NCBI GenBank assembly: GCA_964035575.1
Contig: OZ037933.1
Coordinates: 248,001 to 312,000, forward strand
Reading direction: 5' to 3'
Length of the DNA stretch: 64,000 nt
From: Rhynchopus sp. YZ270_cl-10
Lineage: Eukaryota > Euglenozoa > Diplonemea > Diplonemida > Diplonemidae
Shown here piece after piece: positions 38,111-51,300 of this stretch. How positions within the stretch are numbered: position 1 is the first letter of the stretch; every line of letters begins with the position of its first letter. Under the pieces are notes generated by a model. The model was not told the DNA's origin, ran no database searches, and saw nothing but the letters and a program-made list of their open reading frames with translations. A program made the translations under genes and the position numbers.

Positions 38111-40355
38111 TTATGCTTTTTGTTTGTAGATCACTCAGATTTGTTTTTATTCTCTTTCGTTTCGTTCTACCCCTGGCTTCTCCATCTTAGTGTTTTTTTT
38201 CTTTTTTTCTCTTTTTTTGTTTTGTGTTTCCTTGTTATCTGGGTTTTGCTTTTTCTTTGGTTTTTTTTTTTTTATAATCTGTTGATTTTAAATCATACAA
38301 CAGGTGGGCTAAATTTGTTCGGTGCACGAAAAGAGAAACAAATATAAATGAATCTCAGATTTTTCTCGCGCTTTACCCTTCTCTTCTTGTTAAGCCCCTT
38401 GCTATGGGGTGTTCGGTACTGCAATACCAAGGAGGCGGTGTGTGCCCTTCGTAATCACTGCAGTGTGGGTGAGGTGTTTTCCTTTGGAGGAACCAAGACT
38501 GGAATATCTGTACTCAAATGTCGGACGGAGCCTATGTTCTGCAGAAGGTAGAGATTTTTTCTCTTAGTTAGTGTGGCTGGGTCGAACAAGAAGAAAAAGA
38601 AGAAAAAAAAAAAGAGAGAGAAAAAAAAAGGGGGGTGTGTGAAATGAACCTAAGCCCACGTACTGCTTAGTCACCTTCTAAAAAAAATGTTCTTTAATGT
38701 ACTGTGGCCCTTCTGATAGCTTTTGTGCTACAAAAAGTTTTCAAAAAAAAAATTGTTTTTCGCATACGTGTGCGACAAAAAAACACAGTTTCCCTTCTGT
38801 TCCCAATAGGAAAAGGTGTGTGGTTTACTTCTTCTTCTTCTCCTCTCTCTCGCCCCATATTATTTAGTAAATAGGGGTCCGGCAGTCAGATGGGGGGAAG
38901 GGGGGGAAAGGGAAGAACGCTTTGAGACAATGGGGCGTGTTATCAGTACTCCCTGTGAAGTTGGCAAACGTTGCAGACATCTCTTGGGGTGTGGGGTTTT
39001 GCTGTCAAGACAAAAAATTTGAAAGGATCCAGCCGCTTCCCTACACAACTTTAAAAAAAAGAGAAGATGAAAAGAAGTAAGTACAACCGTCTCATCCATT
39101 TCATCGGCCGACGCAGGGAACTGGGGGAAAAAATGATGAAAGAGTCTCCAGGCACCACACATCATTTTGAAGAAAAACCCCCAAAGAAAAAAAAAAAAAG
39201 ATCGGGTCTTTTGTTTGTGCGCTCAAAGCCGGGAAAACAAAAAGGTGAAAAAATGTGTTAAACTGAAGTACGGTTGTTGTGGTTAATTGAGTACTCAAAG
39301 AAAACAAGCAAGCTTCTGTTTTTTTTTCAATCCGTTTTGTTTGCCCTGCAGCGCTGCCTCCAATCTTTTTAGAATTGACAACAAGTTGTTTTATCAAAAA
39401 AAGCAAACGAGATGCACGTAAGCCTCCATCTCATGGCTAGTCAAACCTTGATCACCATCGCTCGAGTGGGTGGCTAAGCACAGAGAGAGTCTTGGGTTCA
39501 TATCGTACAAACAATCGGATAAAACCCCTAAGTAGTGGTAGTTACCTTTTGAATAAGAAAAACTACAGAAAATCACACAAAAAAACCTTCCTGAACTGTA
39601 AGTTCTTGAAAAGAAATTAAAGGGAGAGAGGAAAAAAATAAAAGCGGGCCGCATTATGCTTGCCATCTTATAAAAACAAAACAAAAACATTGTTGCCACT
39701 TTATTTTGTCGTGACTAATCTACTACTGTGTCTTTTTTCGTCCGCAGCCGTTTTAAGAAGCCATTCGGGCTCTTACCCTGGGTGGCGTGATAATTGTGCG
39801 AGGGGGGATGATTCAAAAGGAAAAAAGCGTGAGGATAAATTTACCGTGGGCTATGTTTTTCTATAATCATGTTCAGCTGCTTATAACACTGCGAGTAAGC
39901 AAAAAAAGTAGAGTTGAAATACAAAGCACTCTCGTGACAGTGTACCTTGGTACACTGTCACATGACCGAATAAAGAAAACTGTTCTCAGATTTGAATGTG
40001 CCTCTCGTGCACGTACATCTAATATAAACAGTAGGGCACATCCTCGGGGGTGTCTACACTAATACAATCAAAGCTTTCAAAGATAAGAAAAAAGAAAAAT
40101 ATGTTTCAGAGAATAAGGTGATAAGCACCTCATTCAGTAGTCTCTATTACCGATACACAAACACACACACTCCCCCCTCCCTTGCCCTTTCTCCCGCTTT
40201 ACCCCGAATCACCCAAAACGTTTGTCATTTTTATCATATTTTTTTTTGTATACAACCAGTAGAAATAGAACGTAAAAAAAACCTAAACCAAATCCCCAAA
40301 AGTTCGTAAAAAAAAACTCTCCCCTCCCAATCCCATAACCCCCTTTTTTTCCCCT
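38111..40355. other. Gene-free stretch with repeats
   Basis: Contains the second copy of the 140-bp segment (38285-38432) and repeats of family A (38643-38682), E (39064-39140), H (39199-39398), B (39905-39972) and I (39997-40022). Two plus-strand frames of 67-68 codons (38348 and 38816) begin with hydrophobic stretches but are short and partly repeat-derived. No gene is claimed. Confidence 0.55.
39997..40022 (+). repeat. Dispersed repeat family I
   Basis: GAATGTGCCTCTCGTGCACG followed by TACATCT. In transcript sense it is a stem GTGC, loop ACGAGAG, stem GCAC. It has the same loop as family A with a different stem. Copies: 2693-2725, 5087-5112, 39997-40022 and 55318-55345. Confidence 0.7.
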
Positions 40356-43300
40356 TCAAGACTCCATCTGACCTTCGTTTGGATCGTTGATTATTCCAGG
40401 GAGTTCTGTGTCTGACATTTCAGAGAATAGGTCACTTGCGTCTTCTGCCATTTGCATCGGCCTTTGCGCCTTCATCATTGCAATACACGGCCCCACAAAG
40501 ATCCGACACGAGACCAGACAGATGCACAAAATCAACGCCCCAAGCAGAAACCCTGCCATCCGCGCAACTCCTTCGTACTTCTCTGCAAACTCCTGCACCG
40601 TGGAGAGAAGGGGAGCTGGGGTCTGCACATCGCTTTGTGCGTCCCCGGAGAGGGTAATGACATAGGGCACAGTCTGCTTATCCTGGCACGACCCGTAGAC
40701 CCCGAAGAACAGATTCTCCCCTTCCGAACGGTTTAAATGGAGCACCACCTTGGTGTCGTCCTCCGGTGTCTGCAAGAACGATGCCTTTGCGCCAGAGGGG
40801 TCGCCTATACGGTTTGACTCATTCCAGACAAGAATGTCGAAGCGAGACCCAGGGTGGCGCCATGTGAGGTGCAGATAGAAAGAACTGCCATGAGACACAT
40901 GGTAAAGGTGCCAGTCCCCTTCCATCCCTCCCGTCCCCGTGTGGACAAGCTCGGAGGAGCGTCTTAAAGGGGGTGAATCTGAGTAGAAGTGGTCGATTTC
41001 CTTAGCCTGGAAGGCGCAGTTTGCGGAGTACCGTGCAGGGTCGCATTCGCACACCGCCTCTCCGTTGCACACCCCTTTGTCAGAGCACGGTACTAACTGT
41101 TTGTCTACCGACTCAGAGACCCCAAGAGGACACATTAATTCGCAGTTTTCGCCTCTATACGCTTCGTTGCATTCGCAGGTACCGGTTTCGGTGCATTTTC
41201 CGTTTGCAGAGCATTGGGTGTCGAAGGAGCCGCTGGTTGGGTAGCATGCTGTAGTGGTGATGCTGCCGAGCTCTAAGGTAGCGAGGGGTTGCTCCTCAGC
41301 GGTGCGTGGGGTGTCTGGGTCGAAGACCCCAAAGCAGAGGGTCCATGAAGCGGAGCGGGTCCCGCTGGATGCCGGGTGGGGAAGTGCAAAGAGAACTTCC
41401 TGAGATGCCTCAGATCCCCCAGAAATGAAGGTCGCCCGCTGCGCGGACGGCGACGAACAATCCCCGCTGGTAATAGACAGCATCGTATCCTTCGTAAACC
41501 CACCACCACGCACTCTAACCACAACCTCCTCAATCGGCGGGAAATCCCCGAGGTGGTCTGCACCGTCCCGCATCTGATGCGTCCAGAACACCGTTTTCCC
41601 TGAAAGGAAGGAGACAACGTGAACGGACATTGCATATAAAGTGCGTGCGTTTGCCACCGGATAGTAGAACCCTTCATTCGCGAAGCAAAGGTTGTACGGA
41701 ATCTGCACGACAGAAGGCACGCTCTTGGAGTACGGCAACGTGAATGCATTCGCTTTAACGGTATCGGGGCCCACTTCGCCGATGGTGTCTTTCGTCTGTT
41801 TGAATCGTGTCAAATCAAATCGATAACAGGGTTCACGTGTAATGACAAACACTTCATTGCTTGCCGACGTAATCACAAAACGCACTTCAGCAAAGATCAC
41901 TTCACTTGAAGTTGACACCAACACCTCTGGCAACTTCGCTGGTGCACCTTCACCGCGGGTTACAGTGATCGTCACATCTGATTCCGATTCATATTCACCA
42001 TAGAACGCTACCAACCGATGCTCACCTGGCGGCGTTTGAGGGTCCAGCACGCAGGCGACAAAATGGTTTTCCTTTAGCTTCGCTTTTTCGTCGATTTTGC
42101 ATTCGTACCCACCAAAGAATGCGAAGAGGTCATCCTGCACCTTCCCGCTCAGGTACAACACAGACACCTTCCCGTCAATCGTGTAGTCGATGTGAGCCTC
42201 CTGGGGCTCGCTGTCCGTCGGGGCTGTGGCGGAGACCCCGGTAAGGGTCGGGGCCTCGCCGACAGTGAAGCTGAAGAAGTGGGCCTCCTGGGAGTGTGCA
42301 AGGTACAGCGCTACGGTGATGTTCACGTCGATGAAGGATTGCATCTTTTCCTGTTCAAAAAAAGGGTTGATAAGATGACAAGACGTTAGTCACCATAAAT
42401 TGGATTCATATCACCATAAAAAAAGGATCGGGTCTTTTTGTGCGCTCCGCCGGAAAACAAAAAAAGATGGGAAAAAAAATGTAGTATAGTTGTTGTTGAA
42501 GAAACAAACAACACTTTCTGTCTATAATTTTCAATCCGATTTTTGTGCCCGCAGCGCGATCTTTAACAACAAATTTATAAAAAAGACATACTGGAATGGT
42601 AAACTTCACCTGACTTGCGGACACAACCTCCCCGACAGACGCAATCCCCCCTTGCTCTCCTTCAATGCTGAAGGTAATCTGGATCTCATCGAACGCTCCA
42701 CCTAGGTTCTTTCCGAGGAGGTAAATGTCCTCTGACCTCTTTGCGTAGGGCACGAGAAGATGCGTTTCTGGGACACCAAAGAGCTCTGTCGTGAGCCCAG
42801 CAAGCTCGGGCACTCCCATCACAAAGAGCACCGCGGTCTCTGTCGTAGAACGGTGTGTGGAGGCGCTCATACGGAGTGTGAAGAAGATGTTCTGTTCTGC
42901 AGGCAACGTTGTTGGGAGTGCTACGACGATGGCAGTCGCGGTGCGCGACATCACCTCAAGGTAGATGACCCCAGACGACGGCCGGGTATCGCACGATACA
43001 TTCAAAAAGCTAGTATCAGGGATAGACAAGGCAGGCGCCTTTCCTTGAAACAACCCAAAGCTCGAATCGATACCCAGCTCCGTTCCAACAATAGATAAAA
43101 ACAGCGTTCCGCTTTCCCGATGAACCTGCTCATAAGAGAGAAACACCTTTGACGTAGGTTTCTGCCCGAAAATGCTGAGCCCGCTAATCTGCGGCGCTGG
43201 GGCGAAGCTCAGAACCATATCAGTCTTGATGGTGATTCCAAAAATCTCGATCACGATATTGTTGTCCCCGGTGGACCCTTCTTGGGTCTCACAATGCAGA

Positions 43301-46300
43301 ATGCTGTCGCGGACGTACGGCATGGAGGTGCATTCTGCACGCAGCATCGTCTTCCCTCCTTCGCCAGGAAGAAGTCGGCCGCCATGCTCCGGCTCGCTTC
43401 CGCCAACCTCCCTCTCATAAAACACCTTAGCAGCAGAATACTCTGTCCCCGGCATGCGTTCTCCAATATGAGCTAGCCCCATGATGTACACATCACCCCT
43501 TCCTTGAGAGGCGATGTAGTTGTTGAACAGAATTTTCGGTCCATGCGATTGGCAGGTCGGAAGCAAATTCGGGTTGGCAGACGGAATCAGCTCTGCGCAA
43601 GGAAACGTTCTGAGTCCCAACACCTTATAACGATCCGCGCCTATATCCTGAAAGGTGATCTTCTGATTTGACACCGTTTTGTACCCATGAATTACAAGGG
43701 TAAGCTTGCTGAGGCTGACCCCAAAGGAAGCGGGGGCGGTAAGACAGGTAATCTCTGTATCGCTGATGCGTTCAACAGTGCAAACGAAAAGCGATCCATT
43801 CACCCCAGTGTACGTTAAGGACACTGCGGAGATGGAGTTCCCAAAGTGCTCCCCTTTTACAACAAGGACACCACCTTGGAGGGTCGAGCTGCTGTTGAAG
43901 AACACAAATTCTGGTGTGACCGGTGTGGTTCCCTTCGGAGCGATGCTGTGAATGACCGGAGGGGGCGCGAGGTCCTCCTGTTTGGTGGTGATGTCGAGTT
44001 TGAAGCTTGCTTCGTGGCAACACCCAACGTGGACTGCGACGTAGTACACATCAATGTCGCTCTTTGTGTTGTGGACCAACGTTTTTTTGGGCATTTTGTG
44101 GCAATCAGTTCTGAGACGGCACTTCGCTGCGTCGAACTGCGCGTCAGACTCGGTTGTTGTCGGCGGGACCCCTTCTCTGATGAAGATGTCCACATCCGCA
44201 CTTCTTTCGTAATTTCCGTTCTCAATCGACAACGACACCGTCGCCGTAATGGAAAGCACGTCAGGCCGCTCCACCTTGAACACCTTCCAATCCCACACCT
44301 TCATCTCATGAGATTCAGAGTAAGGCACCGCAGTGAGAGGGATGTTCTGCATGGGGTCCTGGGATTCAGCAGCGCATTCGCTAATGTCGACCTCCACCCC
44401 CGAGGCGACTAGGGAGTATTTTTGATCGCTAAACTCCGAAAACTTCTTCACATCAACCCGGTACGCCCCCTTCTCTGCGTTGTGCACCGTCACCTTCTCT
44501 GCAGTGTTCAGTCTGTCTTGCGCCTGGTTCTGCGCATCGGAATGGCTATTTCCATAAAACACCGTTCCATCTGGGGTTTGCACCACCAAATCCAAATCAT
44601 TGACCAGAACATGCGCTGTGCTAGTATGCACCTCAGCGTCCGTCCATGCAAGCGTAGCGCGGAAGCCGTATGGAGAATCACCATTGTATTTTATACACAC
44701 CGCCCCAACCCCTTCGCTACGTTCCAAAACAAAGAGCTCCTCCGCCGTTTTGGTGTCCAACGGCTGCAGAATTGAGGACAACGTGACCCTACCGTGCCCT
44801 TGGTAGAATGTTGGGGATGCCATTGGACGAAGCGGCTCCCATTGTCCTTGCGCATTTCTATCGACCTCTCCTGTTAACGGAACGGCGCTTTGAATCAACA
44901 TCGCTTTAAGAAGAGACCCAGAAGGCTGCTCAACCTTAGGGGTATGGTATTCTTGCAGGTATTGGGAGATTTGGACGGTCAAAGCGGAGACCTCTGGGGT
45001 AGCCATAGAAGTGCCCATTTCTGCTGCAAGATCGCAGTTGTAGGTCGTAAGAAGTGAATCGGAGCGCGCAGAGTGAACGTAATACCCGATAGCCACAACA
45101 TCAGGTTTGAATCTAAAGTCAAAGGTAGGGCCGCGGGAGGAGAATTCACTCATGTCATCCGCGTTTTTGTGGCGGTTGTACAAATGGTCGGTGGTCACAT
45201 CGGCAACAATGTCCGGATCTGCTTCGACCAATCGCAGCAGTTCTGCACCCTCCTTTTGGGAGATCATCCACCCCGGTACCAAATCAGCAACCTGCTCATC
45301 GCTCAACCCATCCTTCCCCATCACAATGGCGTCTCCTGGTACGGTATTCACAATGATGACTCCCGCTGCGCCGGCCCGCGTTATTTCCCATATTTTTACT
45401 GCAAAAAAGCAGGTTCCTCTGTCAACAATCGCGATTTTCCCTTTCAATTCATCCCGATTATCGATTCTTCCTCTGTTAGGGGTATGCCCTGCGCACGCAT
45501 CATGTGGCTTAGCCTTCGCAAAACCAACGTTTTGAGGTAATGTAATATGGATATGACCGAAGGAGCCTTTAACGAGAGAGAAGTTTGCAACGATGGGACG
45601 GTCTGCCTGAGAGGGGTCGTGCATGCGAAGATAGGTGTTGTTCAGGCCGAATTTCTCCCATGATTCGAGAGGGGCCATGGAGGCTCCGACACAGACAGCA
45701 GACTTCGAGGTGGAGGGAGACATGACTGTGAATTTATCGCAGAGAGGGTCTAAAGGGGATCCTTTGCAGTGTTTGTCCGCTTCGTTTCCTGCAGCGAACA
45801 GAACCAAATCGGTGTCATGGCTGCGCATAAAGCTGTCCGTCTGCTTTTCATTACCAGCATAGTAGCTCCCCGAGTTGGACCCCCAGGAGTTAGAATGGAC
45901 CCTCGCCCCAGCGTCGTGCGCATACTGAAACAAATTTGTTTTGATATCCGGAGGCACGTTCACGGACTCAGAGGAGTCGCCGTATTCAGTCATATCAATG
46001 AACACCAGCTTTGCTTCAGGAACAAACCCATGGTAGTCTCTCAGCTCTTCGTGAGAGCTTGGTACTGCTCCATCCTTGAGAGACCCTGCAATGGTTCCAG
46101 CAATGTGCGTTCCGTGCCCATTCTTTGCATCTACATCACCGATGGACCCTGGAGAATCGTGGAATGAGGCTGGTTTGTACAGAACAATCTTCCGGTGAGC
46201 GTCGTTCTGTGTGCGCAGTGGGGTTGGGTGCTGTTCGTCGTGGAAGAAGCAGTGGTCGTGGTCGATCCCTGTGTCTGCGATCCCCACAACGTGGCTTTTC

Positions 46301-47121
46301 CCGCTGAGATGCGCGTAGGGCTCCCTCTCTGCGAAGGTGCGGGAGGTGTCGTAGGTTCCAGTAGACATCACTTCACGAGAAAATTTGTTTGTGGTGATAT
46401 GCTTCAAGGGGTGTTCAATGGAAATAACGTCTCCACTAAGACGAGCCTGCGTTTCAACCAAAAAGCGTGCAATATCCTTCATATTAGACGTCTCTGAACG
46501 CAACACAATCATTTCCCCATCACGTTGAACCTCCACAGCACGGTGTCCTCCTGCATTCAGAACATTAACAACTCTTCTCAACGCGGTTTCAACAGCGCGT
46601 CCTGCCTGCAAATTGAGGTGCAGTCCTGAGACGTCCACAGCAGTATCATCTTCTGGGGTAGAATCGTATACTGTCCTATGCAGTTTAATGTATTGTACCA
46701 AATCGTTGGACACAGCGTGAACCAACATTACCCCAGGAAATTCAGAGATTTCTCCGGCGCCAGCGGAGGTAGTGAAAATAAGCAAAGTGTTCTTCGCAAG
46801 GTTGAGGTGCCAGCCATGTGCCGGAATGAGTGCGGTGATGGAGTCAATGGTGCTGCGTTTAACCGGAGCCTTGAGTTTGACGATATACTCGAAGAGTGCT
46901 GAGGATGTGTTCGAGAGCACCTCCCCAGAGCGGGAGTCCTTCACCACCGCAGGCAGGTCTTCAATATGAAAGCTCTTCAGCTGCAGGTCCACCCAGTGTG
47001 GATGGTCCACGTGGCCATGTACACGGCCTGTCTCGTGGTTGATGGTGGTCCGCCACGTCTCATCGCGTACCGACTCTGTCACGCCAAGCAAAAACAACGA
47101 AGCGACCACTCGGAGATACAT
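40356..47121 (-). CDS. Giant membrane-anchored subtilase with PA, IPT/TIG and EGF-like parts (2 exons)
   Basis: Exon 1 is 42592-47121 and exon 2 is 40356-42350; the 241-bp intron has donor GTATGT and acceptor GAACAG, phase 0. The product is 2174 aa. A signal peptide (MYLRVVASLFLLGVTESV) leads a prodomain-like region (about 40-250). The peptidase S8 domain has Asp283 (GIADTGIDHDH), His336 (NGHGTHIAGT), Asn446 (FAAGNE) and Ser705 (GTSMATPE). A protease-associated domain is inserted at about 535-640 (GKIAIVDRGTCFF, AGAAGVIIVN). An IPT/TIG-like domain follows at about 1075-1175, then further beta-rich repeats. Exon 2 adds two EGF-like modules (CSANGKCTETGTCECNEAYR and CSDKGVCNGEAVCECD), a beta domain, a membrane span near the C-terminus (MAGFLLGALILCICLVS) and a short acidic tail. 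All catalytic residues are present, so an active surface or secreted protease is expected. Confidence 0.9.
42366..42394 (+). promoter_or_regulatory. Degenerate family A module at the subtilase 3' splice site
   Basis: In transcript sense: GGTGACTAACGTC, then TCATCTTATCAAC, CCCTTTTTTTGAACAG and exon 2. Only 16 bases separate the repeat from the acceptor, so its CTTATCAAC end could act as branch point. A family H segment lies further upstream in the same intron. Confidence 0.55.
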
Positions 47122-47146
47122 CGTGTTTGGTGATGACTCAAGGGTT

Positions 47147-48300
47147 TAAAAATGGGGGATAATGGGGGAGGGAAAGGGGGGGAGTTCCCTGGGCAATAAA
47201 ACGCCCCCGGCCTGTGGGTTGGGTGTGGGTTGATGTGTAAGGGTGAGGGATCGATAGATCGTTTGTATAAAGGGTGAGGGATGTGAGGGAAAATGGAAAT
47301 GGGGGAAAGAGGGTGTGCAGTTATTTTTTGTTAGTTTCTTAGTTCGTGTCCACCGCAAAAAAGAAGTGGTTCTGTGTGTAGGGGAAGGGGGAAGGGAAAG
47401 GGAACGGAGGTATGGGGGTATGGTGGCCGTATGGTTGACGGGAAGAGAGGACTCAGAAAACAAAAGGAAACATAAAGATAGAGTTTATATAGAAGGATTC
47501 AGCTGTCACAGTGCTTCGCCATCTTGAAAAGGCAAAGAGAATGGAAAAGGAAAAGAAAAAAGTTTACAAGATGAACCTAAGCCTCTCGTACTGAGTCACC
47601 TCAAGAAAATATCAGAGCATAAAAATAAAAATAAAAAATAAAAAAAGGCAAACAGGATCTGTGCCACAGAACCTTGTATTTTTTTTTTTTTTTGTTAGTT
47701 TTTTTTTCTCTTTTTTGCTTTTGTTTCTTTTTGTCGATACTCTCCAAAGAATCTCTTTGTTATCGGCACACAAAGATGTCAATTTTGTGCTCAAAATGTC
47801 ACCATTATTTTTGTTCTGAAAACTTTTTTTTCACTGTAATTGGCTTTTCGCAAAGAACTACAACCAAAAAAATAAAACTGTGCTTAGTCACCTGAAGAAA
47901 TATCTTTTTTTTTTAAAACGAAAGAGAGACGTACCTCACTGGGTAACGACTTCTATCGCATCACCCCAAACCCTCTTAGCTCCCCCTCCCGTTCCCCCCC
48001 AGCTCCCAACTTTTGAGGATTTAGTAAGAAAAAAAGAGTTAATGCCCACCCACACCCCTAAAAAGAAGGGGAAAAAGTTAAGTTTAATTTTTAAGACAAA
48101 AAATACACAAAGGAACTGACCAATCTATTTAAAGGGGGGGATTTAAAACTTTTTTTTGAAAAACTTGGTTGTATTAGTGTAGCCACCCTAGAGTGTACTC
48201 TCCACTATACCAAACACCTTTATAAAAGATACTATTATTCTGTGTATTCTTTTGATAACATCCCCCCCCAACTCCCCCATTTTTTTCTCTCTTTTTTTTT
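47147..48300. other. Gene-free stretch between subtilase and IFT80
   Basis: Leader region of the subtilase gene and trailer of IFT80. A family A copy at 47567-47605 is followed in transcript sense by a pyrimidine tract ending CTTTTCAAG and an ATG with only six codons (47535-47518). A family C copy lies at 48158-48208. A 21-bp patch at 47249-47269 (GATCGATAGATCGTTTGTAT) resembles one upstream of IFT80 (53778-53798). Confidence 0.5.
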
Positions 48301-48301
48301 C

Positions 48302-48362
48302 GATAAATTGTTTGGAGTAGTGTAGTTGCCTGCCACCAGTTGTGGCAAATCTCCACTGTTTT
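48302..48362 (+). repeat. Family D copy just beyond the IFT80 stop codon
   Basis: A family D repeat 25 bp beyond the stop, followed after about 100 bp by family C (48158-48208). The two families also occur together in the R3H intron. Confidence 0.7.
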
Positions 48363-48386
48363 TTTTAATCCTTCTTTTTTATTCTT

Positions 48387-51300
48387 CTATGGTTTGTACA
48401 TTCTCGCATCTGCACGACTGCGTTCTTTGAGACTTTCCTCCTCAATTTTGGAGTTTATTTTATCCCAGGAGAGGTTGATTGCATTGTCGCCTTGCATCCT
48501 GGCTTTGAACGCTGCTATAGTTTCCTGTTGCCCGAAGGATTGGAGATGCGCCTGTCTGAATGCAAGCACTGTGTCGATGTGGGTCATATAGTTGGTAGCA
48601 AGCTCGAGGGCGTGCTCCCAGTTGAAGAGGTTAATGTGCATTTTGATGGCCCGGAAGTGGAGGCCAGCTTGGAGAAGGATTTGCTCCGCTTCGCTTAACC
48701 GTCTTTGGAAGAGGGCCAGCTCCGCGGCACGCCCTTCGGGAACCGGAATGTCCTGGATGTATCTCATATACTGCAGCTTGTCGCTCTCCTCCAATGCCGC
48801 GTAGGAAATCTCTGCTGTCTTCAGCTCACCGCTCCGTACTGCCAGACCTGCCATTATGCTCCACATAAACGTCTCCTTTACCACCCTACACAACCGGGTC
48901 GCAGCGTCCCATTCATTCTTCTTGACGTGAGAGAAGATCAAACTAGGGTAAGGGCTGATGCTAAAGGTCAAGACTGCACCGTCAGCACCGCGACGGATGG
49001 AGGTGCGTGTCCCGAAGAAGTCAATAATCTGATCCTTCCACCCAAACTCAATCTGGACCTGCCCGTCCTCGCGGATCGTCCGTGTCTTTGGGAGTAAGTC
49101 CTTATCAATGAAGACAACAGAGGGGTAGTACCACACAACAAGCTTTAGGTCGGATAGTGCGATGAGGACCTGAGTGGGTGTGTGTGTGTGTGTGTGTTTG
49201 AAAGCAAAATGCGGGTAGTTCCTAAGAGTGAAAATATTGCCATAGGGTGTGTGAGTGTGGGCACGTTATTGGCTTATTTTCCCATAAAAGGGGTTTATTC
49301 ACTATACACATTGTAAAGGAACCTTGCGTACGTGTTGAACGCAGTTGTGGGTAGTTCCTAAGAGCGAAACATTACCCTATGGGGTTGTATGTGATCATGA
49401 GGGGGTGTTTGATAACTAATAGGGGGTAATTCTTGTGCAGAATGTGGCCCCCAATGATGTTTGTGTATGTGGTGCGAAACTCAGCCACCTTGAAAAAAAA
49501 AAATCGTTGGTTCTGTTTTTGCTGAGGAATGAGAGGGGCCGGTTACGTACCTCAGACTTGTCGTTCCACATGACAGAGCTGGCCATGGACGCAAGCTTGT
49601 GTGTCGGGGCACTTCTGCCGTTGTTGCCAACAAGCGATACTATGTAGAGGTCTCTGTTCCTGTCGACAAGGACAAGCTTTCTTTCCTTCACGTCGCCGTA
49701 CTGTGGTGTGTGGTGTCGTATTATTTTATAAACCTCACCTTTTTCTTTGGAAAATCCCGTCATAAGCTCTCCTCAAGGTGCATCACCAAACAACGAATCC
49801 ACCATTATACACTATGATATCGTCTATCTCTATTTACTTTATTTCACCCTAAAAAAACGGGGTCATTCTATACGTATTTGTCACATTTCAAATCAAAAAA
49901 TATTTGGGGGGTATGTAACTTTGTGTATTAGTGTGTAAAATTTGACCGGCCCTTTGGGTGGAAAAAAAAGGGTGAGGGGAGTTGGGTCCAGTCATAGGGA
50001 GTATAGCATATTTTTTGGAAAATTCTTCAAAAATAGCTATTTATTGGAGTGAAAATAAGTCGTTTTTTTCACCGAGTTGGTGTTTTCAACCCGAGTTACT
50101 TTAATTCACGAGCGAAGCGAGGGAATTAAAGTCACGAGGGTTGAAAACACCAACGAGGTGAAAAAAACGCTTATTTTCTACTCCAAGACATAATTTTATC
50201 CATAAGTGTGAAGCTTTATTTTCCGAGCCCGCCCAAGTGTCGTGTGAGACCTGTAGTGTGGATCTCCAGTGTCTTGCACCGCTTCTTCTGAGCCCAACGC
50301 TGTTTGGCCTGTCGACGTACTAAATACGAAGACAGGGGGGCGGTGCCAACAATTTTCCAATGATGTAACGTTTATCTGATTGATTTATCGTTTGATAGAC
50401 CTTGTGTGTCCTACTTCACCTGCACACCCAAGGTTATTGAACGATACTTTCAAGCGATACTTCGTTATGTCATTGGGGGTACTGGTACTGGGTACCTGGG
50501 GAAAACACGTACGTTTTTGTTCGCGATAACACGCACACTTTTTGTACGTGTTATCGCAATTTACCCTAAAATATATTACCTCAGACATAGCTCGAGGGCT
50601 ACTCCAACAAGTTTGTAGCTACCACCATGCACACCCCGCCCCCACCCCAGTCCAGATACCCTGGGGGAAAAAAAAAACTCAAAAAAAATAGGGTGAGTTT
50701 GGGGGTGTTTGGGGGCTTAAGACGGGTGAAAAAAAACGGTGAAAATAAAAATTTTATTTTCACACCCCTCCACGTACTTTTGGGCGGGCGAGGAAAATAA
50801 AGCTTCACGCGCGTGGATAAAGCAAGGATTTTTGCTGAGCACAATGAAATTTTCAGAAAAATCCCAATTTTCGGCCAAATTTGGAGCAAATTATGGCCCA
50901 CCCACCCCGATTTTGGGTCAAAAACCGACTTCATTTTTGCACAGGAGTGCCTACGATGTCGTAAACCAGAGGTCCTCTGGATGCATTCATTGATAAACAC
51001 AACACTGGAAATTGCAAGGAACGAGTCTGCATGTGCGTGTTCTCTAGCCACCACAGTCACAGGGTATGCACAAAATGACCGTATTGTGGCTGAAGTTTGA
51101 CTTGCGAAATTTCGCGAACATCTATTTCTGAGGTTTTCTTTGGATTCTTTGGGCCATTTTATGACCTACCACGCCCGATTTTGGGCGATAAAACAAAATT
51201 TTGTCAGGTCAAAAATCGCCTAGTACTTGTGAAAAGAATTGCTAAGGAAATGTGTAATATGCGTGTTTTTGTACACAAAAGTACGTTTTTGGGTGCTTCT

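Noticed and set aside
38348-38551. 67-codon plus-strand frame with a signal-peptide-like start
   Set aside because: Its start lies in the duplicated 140-bp segment whose other copy is not coding in this frame.
42366-42394. Hammerhead-type ribozyme in family A (GATGA near a stem-loop)
   Set aside because: The conserved CTGATGA and GAAA cores of the hammerhead are not both present in either strand of any copy.
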